64,000 nt of DNA from Bacillus sp. SD088 (GCF_017355205.1 NZ_JADIJK010000002.1:62001-126000); one strand, 5' to 3'. Numbered from the stretch's first letter, positions 18,912 to 30,100 are shown. Notes: generated by a model from the sequence alone, not told the origin. Numbers and translations: made by a program.

Positions 18912-19958
18912 ATGAATATTTTATCAATAAAAAATATAGAGAAGCAGGATGGTCACACACTAATCTTCCCTGCGTTTAGTTTGGATGTCCCGAAGCAGGA
19001 AGTGGTAGTCATCCATACAAATACAAATGGACGAACCGTGTTAATGCAAATGTTTATGGGAGAGACACCAACTTCACATGGAGAAATATATGTCAACGGA
19101 GTTTCCATAGAATCAGCTAAAAGAGAATTTTTTAGCTATGCAGGTTTTTGCTATTTGGATGATGGACTTTATGAGAGATTGCGAGTAAAAGACCATTTTT
19201 CCTTCTTTCAAAAATTATACGGCTCTTCCCTTACAATAGAAGAAGGTCTTCGAATCACTCAATTAGACACAAAGAAAAATGAACGCGTTCGACAATTGTC
19301 TTTATCTGAAAAACGCAGAATTCAATTTGGTCGTCTGCTTTTTCAGAATCCACTCTTATATGTCTTTGAAGAGCCTGATCAAAACGCAGATTTGGAAACG
19401 AAACGAGTATTTATGAAGATCGTGAGGAATTTAAAACAACAAGAAAAAACGGTTCTAATTCTTACAAGCAATCTGGAAGCCGCTCTATCTGTCACCAACA
19501 AAGTGTATCGATTAGATGAAACAGGTTTGCAAAAGCTTGATATCTTATCTGAAGAAGAGGAGAACCAAAAGGGAACCCAATCCGAAGAGAGGGAAGAAGA
19601 AATTATCGTGCAACCCGCTCATTTCGAAAAAATCCCAACTAAGGTAAATGATAAGATCGTTTTATTTGATCCTCCTGAAGTTGATTATATCGAAAGCAGC
19701 CAAGGCCAATCCCTTATTTACATAAAAGGAGAAGCCTATCCAAGTGTGTTTACTCTGGCCGAATTAGAGAAGAGACTTTATCCTTATGGCTTTTTCCGCT
19801 GCCACCGCTCTTATATTGTCAATCTGCAAAAGGTTCGTGAGGTTATAACGTTTACGAGAAATAGCTTCTCTTTAGTGCTGACAGATGAAAAAAAATCTTC
19901 TATTCCCTTATCTAAAAATAAAATGGTTGAATTAAGAGAAATCTTGGGACTGAAATAA
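18912..19958 (+). CDS. Degenerate ABC-ATPase domain fused to LytTR DNA-binding domain
   Basis: 348 residues from ATG 18912 (AAGGTG upstream). Residues 1-215 follow the ABC nucleotide-binding fold but the Walker A loop is lost (VIHTNTNGRTVLMQMF where GxxGxGKS/T is expected). The signature is changed (LSLSEKRRIQFGRLL) and Walker B reads LLYVFEEPDQ. An acidic linker (EEEENQKGTQSEEREEE) precedes a C-terminal LytTR domain (about 255-348: VDYIESSQGQSLIYI, FFRCHRSYIVNLQKV). It probably does not hydrolyse ATP like an exporter subunit but regulates the adjacent ABC exporter at 20107-21659. Confidence 0.85.
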   Translation: MNILSIKNIEKQDGHTLIFPAFSLDVPKQEVVVIHTNTNGRTVLMQMFMGETPTSHGEIYVNGVSIESAKREFFSYAGFCYLDDGLYERLRVKDHFSFFQKLYGSSLTIEEGLRITQLDTKKNERVRQLSLSEKRRIQFGRLLFQNPLLYVFEEPDQNADLETKRVFMKIVRNLKQQEKTVLILTSNLEAALSVTNKVYRLDETGLQKLDILSEEEENQKGTQSEEREEEIIVQPAHFEKIPTKVNDKIVLFDPPEVDYIESSQGQSLIYIKGEAYPSVFTLAELEKRLYPYGFFRCHRSYIVNLQKVREVITFTRNSFSLVLTDEKKSSIPLSKNKMVELREILGLK

Positions 19959-20106
19959 GGATTATCCACCGCTTTTAATACTCCATTCACCTTAAAATAG
20001 CTCTCTTCAGCACGAATATAATGTCTGGTTCTCCATTGTTTACTATGATAAGGACAACACGAAGAGAGCAAGGCCCTAAGGGGATCTTGCTATGGAGGGT
20101 GAACAA

Positions 20107-20955
20107 ATGGAAAACATTATCGAAGTAAGAAACTTGGCCAAATTATTTTCAAACCAAACGGCATTAAAGGATGTATCCTTTCATGTTAAAAAAGGAGAAA
20201 CATTTGGATTCTTAGGTCCAAGTGGATCAGGGAAAACCACCACGATTAAAATTCTTACAGGTCAATTAATTCAAACAGATGGTGAAGCCTATGTACTAGG
20301 AGTTCCTGTTACGAAATTAAAGGAACCGACTTATCGTAAAAAAATTGGAGTATTGACAGATAATAGCGGGTTATATGGACGGCTCTCTGTCTATGATAAT
20401 TTAAAGCTTTTCTGTGATCTTTATGATGTGTCTCTCAGGCGGATCGAGGAAGTGCTGCAAATGGTCAACTTGCAAGAAGCCAAGAAGAAGATCGTATCCA
20501 AACTCTCAAAAGGAATGCTCCAACGTGTCACCTTGGCACGAGCCTTTTTACATCGACCAGATTTATTATTCCTTGATGAACCAACATCAGCCCTCGATCC
20601 CGTAAACACCGAGCATATTTATAGCGGATTAAAAAGCTTAAAAGCACGAGGAACAACGGTTTTCCTTACAACCCATGATATGTATGAAGCGGAAACACTT
20701 TGCGATCGTGTTGCTTTTCTAAACAATGGAGCCATCCAATTATTAGGGGCTCCTCATGAGTTGAGGCAAACATTTGCTGAGCATACTTTAACGATCGTAT
20801 TAACAGATGGACAAAAGAAAGTTATTGATAAAGGACCTAATGGTGCAGATGCTTTACACAAGCTTATGACTGACAATAAAGTAGAATCCATCTATTCAAA
20901 CGAACCGACACTTGGTGATATTTTTGTAGAGATAACAGGGAGGAAATTGGCATGA
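20107..20955 (+). CDS. ABC transporter ATP-binding protein
   Basis: 282 residues from ATG 20107 (GGAGGGTG upstream). Walker A GPSGSGKTTTIK, signature LSKGMLQRVTLARAF, Walker B LLFLDEPTSALDP and the switch His in LTTHDMYEAE are all intact. The C-terminal extension resembles drug/bacteriocin-type exporters. Its stop overlaps the permease start by 4 bases (ATGA), giving a two-component exporter behind the ABC-LytTR regulator. Confidence 0.93.
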   Translation: MENIIEVRNLAKLFSNQTALKDVSFHVKKGETFGFLGPSGSGKTTTIKILTGQLIQTDGEAYVLGVPVTKLKEPTYRKKIGVLTDNSGLYGRLSVYDNLKLFCDLYDVSLRRIEEVLQMVNLQEAKKKIVSKLSKGMLQRVTLARAFLHRPDLLFLDEPTSALDPVNTEHIYSGLKSLKARGTTVFLTTHDMYEAETLCDRVAFLNNGAIQLLGAPHELRQTFAEHTLTIVLTDGQKKVIDKGPNGADALHKLMTDNKVESIYSNEPTLGDIFVEITGRKLA

Positions 20956-21659
20956 TATTTTCATTTAAACGTTCTATGGCGATTTTTCAAAAAGATTATA
21001 AGGATATTATGAAAAATTACTTTGTGTCCACATCTGCCGTTATGCCATTAATTTTAGCGGTATTTTACAGTCGAATGGGAACATTAGCCGTTTTCGATCA
21101 TTATTTGATCTTCAATTTAACTTTTTGCTTAGTCGGGGCTTATATTCAATGTGCGTTAATCGCAGAAGAAAAAGAAAAGAACACTTTACGTGGACTTATG
21201 CTTTCTCCTGCAAGTACGATAGAAATTTTAGCTGGAAAAAGTTTGTTAAGCTTTATCGGAACGATTCTTATTATCCTTATTTCTGCCTTTCTAACCGAAT
21301 ATAAGCCAACAAATCTAGCTGTTATTTCTTTGGCAATGGTCTTATCTACCCTGTTTTATATCGGTGTGGGGACATTGCTTGGCTTGTTAACAAAATCAGT
21401 TATGGAAGCATCTGTCATTATTCTACCGTTCTTTGGTTTATTCACACTTGGACCAGCCTTGACCAACATGACAAATCAATATCCATTCCTAAAAGTGGCG
21501 GAATATCTACCAAGTGTCCAAATAATCCACTTAGCAACAGAGAGTCAAGCAGGGGCAGGATTTCTAAGTGTTTTACCGAATCTTCTAATAATTTCCGGTT
21601 GGTTGCTCGCTGTTTTTGCCCTAGTGATCATCGTGTATCAAAGGCGTATGATTGACTAA
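20952..21659 (+). CDS. ABC-2 type transporter permease
   Basis: 235 residues, about six membrane helices. It carries the characteristic EEKEKNTLRGLMLSPASTIEIL segment after the second helix. Partner of the preceding ATPase (4-base overlap). The cargo is unknown; regulators of the LytTR type with such exporters are often tied to peptide or antibiotic stress. Confidence 0.88.
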   Translation: MIFSFKRSMAIFQKDYKDIMKNYFVSTSAVMPLILAVFYSRMGTLAVFDHYLIFNLTFCLVGAYIQCALIAEEKEKNTLRGLMLSPASTIEILAGKSLLSFIGTILIILISAFLTEYKPTNLAVISLAMVLSTLFYIGVGTLLGLLTKSVMEASVIILPFFGLFTLGPALTNMTNQYPFLKVAEYLPSVQIIHLATESQAGAGFLSVLPNLLIISGWLLAVFALVIIVYQRRMID

Positions 21660-21667
21660 GATGGTCA

Positions 21668-21699
21668 CTCTCCCATCCATTAAATTATGGATGGGAGAG
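21668..21699 (+). terminator. Terminator of the ABC exporter operon
   Basis: 13-bp stem CTCTCCCATCCAT (21668-21680) with ATGGATGGGAGAG (21687-21699), followed by ATTTTTT. Confidence 0.9.
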
Positions 21700-21941
21700 A
21701 TTTTTTCAAAACGCGCTCCTTTTTGTGATTAATATCATATCGAGATCGTTATTAGGTTTCTTATGGTATTGAAATGATGGAATGCGGAATGATTGAAATG
21801 GAACGATATAACAGTTCAGAATGTTTTTACGTCCCAAATCGCAAATTCACAAAAATTACTTTTGTATAGGCAATCATGTAAAATAGTACATACTAGGGGA
21901 AGCGTTCTAGTTCTTACCTTTGAAGAAATGGCTAAAAGTAC

Positions 21942-22191
21942 GTGTTCAAAAAGGAGGATAAAACGGACCAAGTCGGCTAAAAGCGCTAACGTCCTGTCAG
22001 CAACGCCGACACTAGTACATCCTGTATGTCGAAAGTTCGAGGCGGCGTAGCTTTGAGTAGCGGAAAAGCAAGCCAACGAGCTACCACAGGATGTGGTGAC
22101 TTCGACGTTCGACACAGGACGTGTCGGTACTTAGTCGAAGATCTTTTATCTGGAAGTGTCATTTTTACCGGACTTTTTGAACATCCTCTAA
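21942..22191. repeat. Repeat family B, copy 2, upstream of bceR
   Basis: 250 bp from GTGTTCAAAAAGGAGGATAA to ACTTTTTGAACATCCTCT with inverted ends (TGTTCAAAAAG / CTTTTTGAACA), the fullest family B copy. It contains ACTAGTACATCCTGTATGTC and the GATGTGGTGACTTC block shared with 10219-10361. It ends 38 bases before bceR. The remainder of the gap 21700-22229 shows no gene; reading frames there are repeat-derived. Confidence 0.85.
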
Positions 22192-22229
22192 AATAAAATT
22201 TATTCATTGTTAAAAGTGTGGTGAATCGA

Positions 22230-22925
22230 GTGTTTAAGCTCTTACTTATTGAAGATGATGCAACTCTTTTTCGCGAAATAAAAGAGAGATTATTGCAATG
22301 GTCTTATGACGTATATGGAATTACCGATTTTAATATGGTCATGCAAGAATTTGCAACGTTAAAACCTGATTTAGTGCTTATCGATATTCAGTTACCAAAA
22401 TTCGACGGGTTTCATTGGTGCCGAATGATCCGCTCCCATTCAAAAGTTCCCATCATCTTTTTATCATCACGGGATCATCCTACAGATATGGTGATGTCCA
22501 TGCAGCTGGGAGCAGATGATTATATCCAAAAACCGTTCCATTTCGATGTGTTAATCGCAAAAATCCAAGCCATTCTTCGGCGTACCTACAATTACAATAC
22601 AGAAGAAAGCTTGATTAAAGCTTGGAGCGGGGCAACGGTCGATTACGAAAAAAACGTGGTTCAAAATAAGAGCGGATCGATTGAATTAACAAAGAATGAA
22701 ATGTTCATTTTAAAAGTATTGATTGAACAAAAGAACAAAATTGTCACTCGAGACGAGCTCATTAAATACTTATGGGATGATGAACGGTTTATCAGTGATA
22801 ATACTTTAACTGTAAATGTAAATCGATTGCGGAAAAAGCTAGAACAACTTGGTTTAGGACGCTATATTGAAACTAAAGTTGGACAAGGGTATCTCGCTGT
22901 AGAAAAGGACGTTTCATATGATTAA
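22230..22925 (+). CDS. bceR: Response regulator BceR (OmpR family)
   Basis: 231 residues from GTG 22230 (MFKLLLIEDDATLF), the same length and beginning as B. subtilis BceR; the GTG at 22218 would add four residues. The receiver domain has acidic residues D9/D10, phospho-acceptor D52 (LIDIQLPKFDG) and K in IQKPFH. The C-terminal winged helix has LTKNEMFILK and SDNTLTVNVNRLRKKL. Phosphorylated by BceS, it activates bceAB in response to bacitracin-like peptides (family knowledge). Overlaps bceS by 8 bases. Confidence 0.95.
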   Translation: MFKLLLIEDDATLFREIKERLLQWSYDVYGITDFNMVMQEFATLKPDLVLIDIQLPKFDGFHWCRMIRSHSKVPIIFLSSRDHPTDMVMSMQLGADDYIQKPFHFDVLIAKIQAILRRTYNYNTEESLIKAWSGATVDYEKNVVQNKSGSIELTKNEMFILKVLIEQKNKIVTRDELIKYLWDDERFISDNTLTVNVNRLRKKLEQLGLGRYIETKVGQGYLAVEKDVSYD

Positions 22926-23922
22926 ACGCTTTATCATTGAACGATATAGCTGGATTTTTCTATTTCTTTTTCTACAACTACTCCTTGTATTTGTTGCTTA
23001 TATTGATCCATCCATTCCGTTAATGCCTATTCTCTACATCACTTTTTTATCCAGTTTTCTTTTTATCATTTTTCTAGTCATTCGCTACCAAAAGGAAACA
23101 AGGTTTTATAAAAGCTTAAACGAATGGAGCCCTGACCTTGATCTAACAACAATCATTCAAGCGGAAAGTCCTTTTGAGCAAATCATTGAAGAAGCGTTAG
23201 CCAATCAAACACAACAACTGAAAAAAGAAAGTACTACTCACTTTCTCAGCTTAGAACAAGAAAAAGATGATCTATTATCTTGGATACATGAAGTGAAAAC
23301 ACCATTAACAGCAATGCAGTTAATCATTGATCGTTTAGAAGATGACACTATGAAAACACAATTAACACATGAATGGCTACGTATTTACTTACTGCTTGAT
23401 CAACAACTTCATCAAAAACGGATGCCCTTTATTGAAAATGATTTGCATATTGAAAGAATTGCGATTAAATCAGTTATTTTCCCAGAAATTAAAGCCTTGC
23501 AATCGTGGTGTATGCAAAAGGGAATTGGCTTTGATGTAGATTTAGGGAAAACGGAAGTCTTTAGTGATAGCAAATGGTTGGCTTTTATCATTAGACAATT
23601 GTTAACAAATGCGATTAAATACAGTGAATCAGCAGATATACTCATCAAAACCTATCAACAAGACGAGCATGTGCAGGTAGAAATTCAAGATTTCGGGCGA
23701 GGAATTGATCCAAAAGACCTGCCAAGGATCTTTGACAAGGGCTTTACCTCGACATCTCAACATCAAGATAATGGAGCAACAGGGATGGGGCTATACCTAG
23801 CCAAAAAAGCAGCCGATTCGCTATTCATTCAAATCCACGTTAGCTCAAGACCTCAAGCAGGCACAACTTTTACACTAATATTTCCTAAGATAAATGAATT
23901 TCATCATATTTCGAGCATGTGA
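22918..23922 (+). CDS. bceS: Intramembrane-sensing histidine kinase BceS
   Basis: 334 residues. Two N-terminal helices (about 11-30 and 37-56) with almost no extracellular loop, typical of kinases that sense through their ABC transporter partner. The phospho-acceptor H124 lies in SWIHEVKTPLTAMQ. The ATP domain shows LLTNAIKYS (N box), DFGRGIDPKDLPRIFDKGF (G1/F box) and GMGLYLAKKAA (G2). The stop codon lies inside a long inverted repeat that looks like the BceR operator for bceAB. Confidence 0.95.
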   Translation: MIKRFIIERYSWIFLFLFLQLLLVFVAYIDPSIPLMPILYITFLSSFLFIIFLVIRYQKETRFYKSLNEWSPDLDLTTIIQAESPFEQIIEEALANQTQQLKKESTTHFLSLEQEKDDLLSWIHEVKTPLTAMQLIIDRLEDDTMKTQLTHEWLRIYLLLDQQLHQKRMPFIENDLHIERIAIKSVIFPEIKALQSWCMQKGIGFDVDLGKTEVFSDSKWLAFIIRQLLTNAIKYSESADILIKTYQQDEHVQVEIQDFGRGIDPKDLPRIFDKGFTSTSQHQDNGATGMGLYLAKKAADSLFIQIHVSSRPQAGTTFTLIFPKINEFHHISSM

Positions 23923-23939
23923 CAACAATGTCACATGCT
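23914..23939. promoter_or_regulatory. Candidate BceR operator, overlapping the bceS stop codon
   Basis: Perfect 11-bp inverted repeat AGCATGTGACA and TGTCACATGCT around a 4-base spacer ACAA. It matches the known BceR pattern (GTGAC-based half sites with a 4-base spacer; family knowledge). A TATAAT lies downstream at 23987-23992 with no clear -35 box, as expected for an activated promoter. Confidence 0.8.
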
Positions 23940-24010
23940 TTCCTCTTTTGTTCGGCAAATCGAAGGAAAACCAAGGTTACGCTCTTTATAATGAAATTAT
24001 TGATTAAAAT

Positions 24011-24361
24011 GCGTATTCAAAAAGGAGGATAAAGTGAAACTTCATTCAGTGGGGGGTTTTTCATCCCTCACTGAATGTTAAGGATCAAAGGCTAAATTCG
24101 CAACATCCTGTTGGCAGGCTCAAAGCACGATATCCTGTCGTTTCGCCCGCACTAGTACGTCCTGTACGTCGCAACGCCTTTGTGACCTGCGTCCTGCAGG
24201 CCCGAACCAATCGGGTATTTACTGGCAGTTGTCCCCCTACTTACAATTCTCGTTTTCACCTCGAATTCTTGAAGTGGGGGTCTTACTGCCAGTTAATTCG
24301 GGATAACTAGGACGAAGAAATTCGTAGTGTCATTTTTATCGGGCCTTTTGAACAATCTTTT
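24011..24361. repeat. Composite repeat (family B ends enclosing family C) in the bceA leader
   Basis: Begins GTATTCAAAAAGGAGGATAA and ends GTGTCATTTTTATCGGGCC, TTTTGAACAATC. Inside are family C parts (GTGAAACTTCATTCAGTGGG, CTTGAAGTGGGGGTCTTACT, GCCAGTTAATTCGGGATAA) and the shared CACTAGTACGTCCTGTACGT. It lies between the putative promoter (23987) and the ribosome binding site of bceA, so it should be transcribed as part of a long 5' leader. Confidence 0.85.
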
Positions 24362-24377
24362 AAAGGAGTGTGTCGTT

Positions 24378-25139
24378 TTGAAGATATTAGAAGCAAGCAA
24401 ATTATATAAGCACTATGGCAATAAATTTAATAAACAGGAAGTGCTAAAGGGAATCGATCTTAGTGTGGACCAAGGGGAATTTGTCGGCATTATGGGAGCA
24501 TCTGGATCAGGCAAAACTACCTTACTTAATGTACTTTCCTCTATCGATAAAGCAAGTAATGGAACTATTACAATTGATAGCAAAGAAATGACCAATATGA
24601 AGGAAAAAGAGTTGGCAACATTTCGGAAGAATCATTTAGGCTTTATCTTTCAAGAATATAACCTATTGGATACATTGACGGTCAAGGAAAATATTCTATT
24701 GCCGTTATCTATAGCAAAGATAGCCAAAAAGGAAGCTCAACAAAAATTTACAACAGTTGCCACAGAACTAGGCATTGAAGAGATAAAAGATAAGTATCCA
24801 AATGAAATATCAGGTGGTCAAAAGCAACGCACCTCTGCGGCCCGATCCTTTATCCACCAGCCAAGTATTATTTTTGCTGATGAACCAACAGGAGCACTTG
24901 ATTCGAAATCAGCTGCTGATTTATTAAAAAAGCTAAGCGAATTAAATCAAAAACGAAAGGCTACCATCATTATGGTCACGCACGATCCAACCGCAGCAAG
25001 TTTCTGTAGTAGAGTCATTTTTATAAAGGATGGACAGATCTATTCTCAGTTAAATAAAGGCGAACAACCAAGACAAGCATTTTTCGAGGATATTATGAAG
25101 ACACAAGCTATATTAGGCGGGGTGCAGCATGAATATTAA
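24378..25139 (+). CDS. bceA: Bacitracin-type ABC transporter ATP-binding protein BceA
   Basis: 253 residues from TTG 24378 (AAGGAG 11 bases upstream), identical in length to B. subtilis BceA. An upstream in-frame extension runs into the repeat and is not coding. Walker [13 protein letters not shown], signature [15 protein letters not shown], Walker [17 protein letters not shown] and switch His VTHDPTAAS are intact. It pairs with BceB (11-base overlap) to release lipid II-cycle antibiotics from their target and to signal to BceS. Confidence 0.95.
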   Translation: MKILEASKLYKHYGNKFNKQEVLKGIDLSVDQGEFVGIMGASGSGKTTLLNVLSSIDKASNGTITIDSKEMTNMKEKELATFRKNHLGFIFQEYNLLDTLTVKENILLPLSIAKIAKKEAQQKFTTVATELGIEEIKDKYPNEISGGQKQRTSAARSFIHQPSIIFADEPTGALDSKSAADLLKKLSELNQKRKATIIMVTHDPTAASFCSRVIFIKDGQIYSQLNKGEQPRQAFFEDIMKTQAILGGVQHEY

Positions 25140-27075
25140 TCAACTCATCCTTCGTAGTCTTAAGAAAAACATAAAAAACTATTATCTCTATGTGTTTGCC
25201 TTAGTTTTTAGTGTCGCACTATATTTTGCCTTTGTTACCCTGCAATATGATCCAGCTATGGATGAAACAAAAGGGTCTGTGAAAGGAGCCGCTGGGCTAA
25301 GGGCTGCATCTGTCCTCCTTGTTTCTATTGTCACCATTTTCCTTTTATATGCGAATCAGCTCTTTATTAAACGTCGTAGTAAAGAAATTGGCTTGTTTCA
25401 GCTGATTGGAATGACGAAAAATAAAATCTTCCAGCTTCTGAGCACAGAAAACTTTATTCTCTATTTTGGCTCCTTACTATTTGGTATTTTTGTCGGCTTT
25501 TCTAGTTCAAAACTTATCATGATGATCTTATTTAAAGTGGTCGGCCTTGAGGCAAGCACCAAGCTTCGCTTCTCTATAGAAGCCCTGATTCAAACACTGA
25601 TCGTTTTTGCTGTCATCTACCTTTTCATCCTGCTCATGAACTATATGTTTATAAAGAGACAAACGATTCTATCCTTATTTAGAGTGGTTTCATCAGCAGA
25701 AGGACGAGTGAAAAAAATCGGCCTATTTGACATTGTTTTTGGGGCATTGGGGATTATTTTTATCCTTTCAGGCTATTATATTTCATCAAAATTATTTGAT
25801 GGGGACTTTTCTGATATGATTCAACTCTTCTTAGCGATGATTTTTATTCTTGGATCAGTGATCATCGGCACATACTTGTTTTATAAAGGATCTGTTACAT
25901 TCATTACAAATATCATCCGAAAAAGGAAAAAGGGATACTTAAATATAAATGAAGTGTTATCCCTCTCTTCCATTATGTTTCGTATGAAATCAAATGCGCT
26001 GTTATTAACGATTATCACAACCGTCTCTGCACTTGCTATTGGCTTACTATCTTTAAGCTATATTTCTTATTATTCTGCGGAAAAGAATGCAGAAAGCAAT
26101 GTACCCGCTCATTTTTCATTAACAAATGTTGAAGATGCGGACCAATTCAAAGAGGCCTTAATGGGAAAAAATATAGATTATAGTGAAACGCAAATCGATG
26201 TCCTCCAAGTAGATGCAAATGTGGAGAAAATACTGGAAGTAGATCTGGAAGAAGTAAACTTTGATCCAAATACCATGACCCTCTCCGTTATTAGCGAAAA
26301 AGACGTCAAGGAAGTAGATTTAAAACAGGGAGAAACACTTTTCACAGGGGCCAATAATGCCCTAAATACAATGATGTCCTTCAAAACTAAAGGCAATATC
26401 GAATGGATAGGACAAAAAGAAACAATTCAGCAGAGATATATCGGCTTAGAAGATAAAACCATTATTCCTTATAATTTCACGTCCGGCGGTCTGCCTACCG
26501 CCATTGTCAAGGACACCGTTTTTCAACGGTTGAAGAATGACCTGAACCCAGATATCCAGATGGATTCCTCGCTATTTATTGGAATCAATCTTAAGGACAA
26601 TGAGAAATTGGCAGAGGCCAATGATCTGTTTCAAAGTCTTGATTTTAGCGAGAATTCACAAAACCTTTCTCAGCTTCAAGTAAGCATTAATCAGAAATTG
26701 AGCATGGGACTAATAATGTTTATCGTCGCCTTTCTGGGCCTCACCTTTTTAATTACATCTGGTTGTATCCTGTATTTTAAACAAATGGATGAAAGTGAAG
26801 ACGAGAGACCGAATTATACGATATTACGAAAACTAGGCTTCACCCAAGGAGATTTAGTAAGAGGGATTCAAGCCAAACAACTCTTTAATTTTGGTATTCC
26901 TTTGGTTGTCGGTCTATCTCATAGCTATTTCGCTGTCAAATCAGGATGGTTCCTTTTTGGCACAGAATTGTGGACACCCATGTTAATTGTCATGGTGATC
27001 TATACTGCTTTATACTCGATTTTCGGCATGCTGTCTGTGGTATATTGTAAAACAGTGATTAAAGATGCGTTGTAA
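25129..27075 (+). CDS. bceB: Bacitracin-type ABC transporter permease BceB
   Basis: 648 residues with the ten-helix FtsX-type layout of BceB: four N-terminal helices pairs to about residue 310, one large extracellular domain (about 320-525, from [10 protein letters not shown] to SINQKLSMG) that recognises the peptide, then three C-terminal helices. Length equals the B. subtilis protein within two residues. Forms the detoxification and sensing unit with BceA and BceS. Confidence 0.94.
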   Translation: MNINQLILRSLKKNIKNYYLYVFALVFSVALYFAFVTLQYDPAMDETKGSVKGAAGLRAASVLLVSIVTIFLLYANQLFIKRRSKEIGLFQLIGMTKNKIFQLLSTENFILYFGSLLFGIFVGFSSSKLIMMILFKVVGLEASTKLRFSIEALIQTLIVFAVIYLFILLMNYMFIKRQTILSLFRVVSSAEGRVKKIGLFDIVFGALGIIFILSGYYISSKLFDGDFSDMIQLFLAMIFILGSVIIGTYLFYKGSVTFITNIIRKRKKGYLNINEVLSLSSIMFRMKSNALLLTIITTVSALAIGLLSLSYISYYSAEKNAESNVPAHFSLTNVEDADQFKEALMGKNIDYSETQIDVLQVDANVEKILEVDLEEVNFDPNTMTLSVISEKDVKEVDLKQGETLFTGANNALNTMMSFKTKGNIEWIGQKETIQQRYIGLEDKTIIPYNFTSGGLPTAIVKDTVFQRLKNDLNPDIQMDSSLFIGINLKDNEKLAEANDLFQSLDFSENSQNLSQLQVSINQKLSMGLIMFIVAFLGLTFLITSGCILYFKQMDESEDERPNYTILRKLGFTQGDLVRGIQAKQLFNFGIPLVVGLSHSYFAVKSGWFLFGTELWTPMLIVMVIYTALYSIFGMLSVVYCKTVIKDAL

Positions 27076-27080
27076 AACAT

Positions 27081-27119
27081 TCCCCCGCTTAACCACTGAG
27101 ATGCGCTTAAGGCGGGGGA
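27081..27119 (+). terminator. Hairpin after bceB
   Basis: Stem TCCCCCGC (27081-27088) with GCGGGGGA (27112-27119), extended by CTTAA/TTAAG with a bulge. A short T-rich tail follows (TTTCCTT). Confidence 0.7.
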
Positions 27120-27167
27120 TTTCCTTCATATCAGTTTGGCAAAGCTCTTTTAGGGATACCAATTTTT

Positions 27168-30100
27168 CTAGTTTACGACATCGTCCATACCCTTTTGAAT
27201 CATCAGTATTTCTCGAATATCCTCTTCTGTAAGCAAGGAAGGGAAATTCTCCTTTGAATCAATTACCTCATCTATGAGGTGTCTTTTTTTCTCTTGGAGC
27301 TCATTCATTTTTTCCTCAATTGTGCCACGGGCGACTAGTTTGATCACTTGGACAGACTTTGTTTGACCAATTCGGTGAACACGATCTGCGGCTTGTTCCT
27401 CCACAGCAGGATTCCACCAAGTATCATAGAGGATGACCGTATCAGCACCTGTTAAGTTAAGACCTGTCCCACCTGCTTTTAAGGAAATAAGAAAAACGTG
27501 TCGTTCTCCTGCATTAAAACGACGGCATCTTTCCAATCGTTCTTCTGATGGGGTTTGCCCGTCAAGATAGAAATACGGCTGTCCTTGCTTTGCTAATTCC
27601 CTCCCAATAAGTTGAAGCATTTTTGTAAACTGCGAGAAAACCAATACTCTCCTTCCAGAAAGCCTTGCTTCCTCTAAAATCCGAAACAGTTGTGCAAACT
27701 TCGCTGAATTCCCTTTATAGCTGTCCACAAACAGAGCTGGGTGGCAACATATTTGCCGCAAGCGTGTTAAACCAGCAAGGATTCTGATCTTATTTTTTCG
27801 AAGCGTATCTTTGTCCAGATGTTTTAATGTGTCATGCCTTAATTTGGCTAAATAGGCTGCATACAGTTTTTTCTGCTCTGGAAGTAGCTCCACCGATTCC
27901 TGCGCTGTTGTCTTTTCGGGTAATTCTTGGAGTACATCTGCTTTCGTTCTTCGTAATAAAAACGGACGAATCCGGCGAATGATCTTTTTTCTTGAAAGAT
28001 TACTGTAATCCTTTAATCCTTGAAATAGTTCAGGAAAAACAACATGAAAAATCGACCAAAGCTCCTCTAATGAATTTTCAATCGGTGTCCCCGTAAGAGC
28101 AAAGTAATGATCGGCCTGCACTTTTTTTACTGCTTTTGCCGTTTGGGTAAAAGGATTTTTAAATGCCTGTGCCTCATCAAAAAACACTGTATGAAAAGAC
28201 TGTTTTTCGTACCATTTGATATCTGCTCGTAATAATGGATAAGAAGTGATCACAACATCGTGAGCGGTCATGTCTCTTTGTAAAGCCATCCGTTTCGCCT
28301 TTTGACCATCGATCACAACAACTTTAAGATCAGCCGCGAATTGGCCAAACTCATTGAGCCAGTTATAGGTAAGTGAGGACGGACAAACAATAAGAACGGG
28401 CCGTTTCTGCTTACGAATATCGGACTGCTCAGATAAAATAAACGTCATACTTTGCAAGGTTTTTCCAAGTCCCATATCATCGGCAAGGATCCCCCCGAAA
28501 CCGAAACGAGCAAGAGCCTTCATCCATCTGTAACCATGCTTCTGGTATTCATATAAGATTGGTTCCACCGGTTTCGGCACTTCGAAGTCCAATTGATTCG
28601 GATCTTGAATTTCTTTTAAAAACTGACGAAAGGAAGTCTCTAGCTTGAATACATCTGGATCATTAGTCGAATCCATAAGTTGGAAGCCACGGACAACGGG
28701 CACATTCAGACCACTTTCCAGATCTTCATCCTGAATCGGGACGGCTTGAAGGAAGCGTTGGATTTCTGCAAACTCCCTAGTCTCAAGAGAAAGCAAAGCA
28801 CCACTCCGTAAACGATAATACTTGCGTTTCTCTTCAAGTGCCGCCAGAACCTCACGAATCTGCCTTTCGGGAATACCATCCATTTCAAATTTAAATTCCA
28901 ACCAATTCGTCCGTTCCTTTTTGAACCCTACCTTAATCCGCGGATGGGCCTTCTCTTTAAAAACTCTACTTCTTACAGCAGTTGTGGCATATACGTGCAC
29001 AAGCTTCTCCATTTTAGGAAGCATATGATACAAAAAATCGTATTCCAATTCTTCATTATGCAAAAAATAGCCACCTTCTGTTTGAGCAAAAGAACTTTCC
29101 TCCATAAGTTGAAGGATCATCGCCTCCTTTTCCACATCCCTTATCAGTACGGGGCCTGTCTCTACTTCTCGCTCGTGTGGGTAAATAACAAGCCCATCAT
29201 AATGAAATTCTAACCCGGCAAGAAGGCGGTTTTTAACACGATCCAAGTATAATTTAGCAACCAATGGTGTCCCTGAGAATTCTTCAGAAATGTTCCCTGT
29301 TAGCTGGAACTTTCCCAACTTTTTCAAACCAGGCACTACTTTTACTAAAAAATCACGAACTTGGAAGTGCGGAATTAAAATTCGATTGGAGCAAGAAGAT
29401 GTCAGCATCTGTTTTAACTCTGAAAGACGTTCACTCGCTTTCCTTTCCAGCAGAACAACCTTTTCTTTGAAAAGAACGGTGCGATAGGCATTCAATACCG
29501 TCATCAGCTGCAACCCCTCAATTTTGAGTTGATAGTCACCGTTCGGCATCCCCAAAAGATCAAATTGTAAAGGCAACGGCCCGTCGGATCGGCAAAACCG
29601 GTCAAACTGTTGTCCACCATGAGTTAATTTCACCAAAGGGGCACTGGATAGTAAAGGGACTAGTCGCTCCCAAGAAGAGGGTGGGATAAGTAAAATATCG
29701 TTGCTGAAAGCCCACTCTGTTTTGTCTGGTAATGTATCCACATAGATCTCTTCGTCTTCTATTACTTGAATAAGCTGTTGAAGGACAGCATCTGTTTCCT
29801 CTCGAAAACAATGACGCTCTGGATGATAAGCAAAAAGAGAGGTAAGTGGGCTCGAATTTCCTCTTTTCACATCTTCTAAGAATTCTCGGAGATTAGGTAC
29901 ATGGTTCGTTTCTACTTCCACTCCGATCCCCAACATATTTGGTCCATCCTTCACTCTGACAGACTGACAGAAAAACGTGACGTCCAGTACCTTCCGATTC
30001 TCAAAATGAAGCTGATGCCGACTAGTTTGCTTTTCTTCAGCATCAAACAAGTGAAACAAGCCTTCCGTAAGCGCATGGTTTTGGGGAGATGAGGACTTGT

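Noticed and set aside
21793-22207. Open reading frames of 73-99 codons on both strands upstream of bceR
   Set aside because: They lie in repeat family B, have no ribosome binding site, and the composition is that of the repeat.
23923-24377. CRISPR-like direct repeats in the bceA leader
   Set aside because: The repeated blocks are not evenly spaced and belong to interspersed families seen elsewhere in the window.
24327-24377. Upstream extension of bceA (17 extra codons)
   Set aside because: Encoded by the end of the repeat. The TTG at 24378 has the ribosome binding site and gives the family length.
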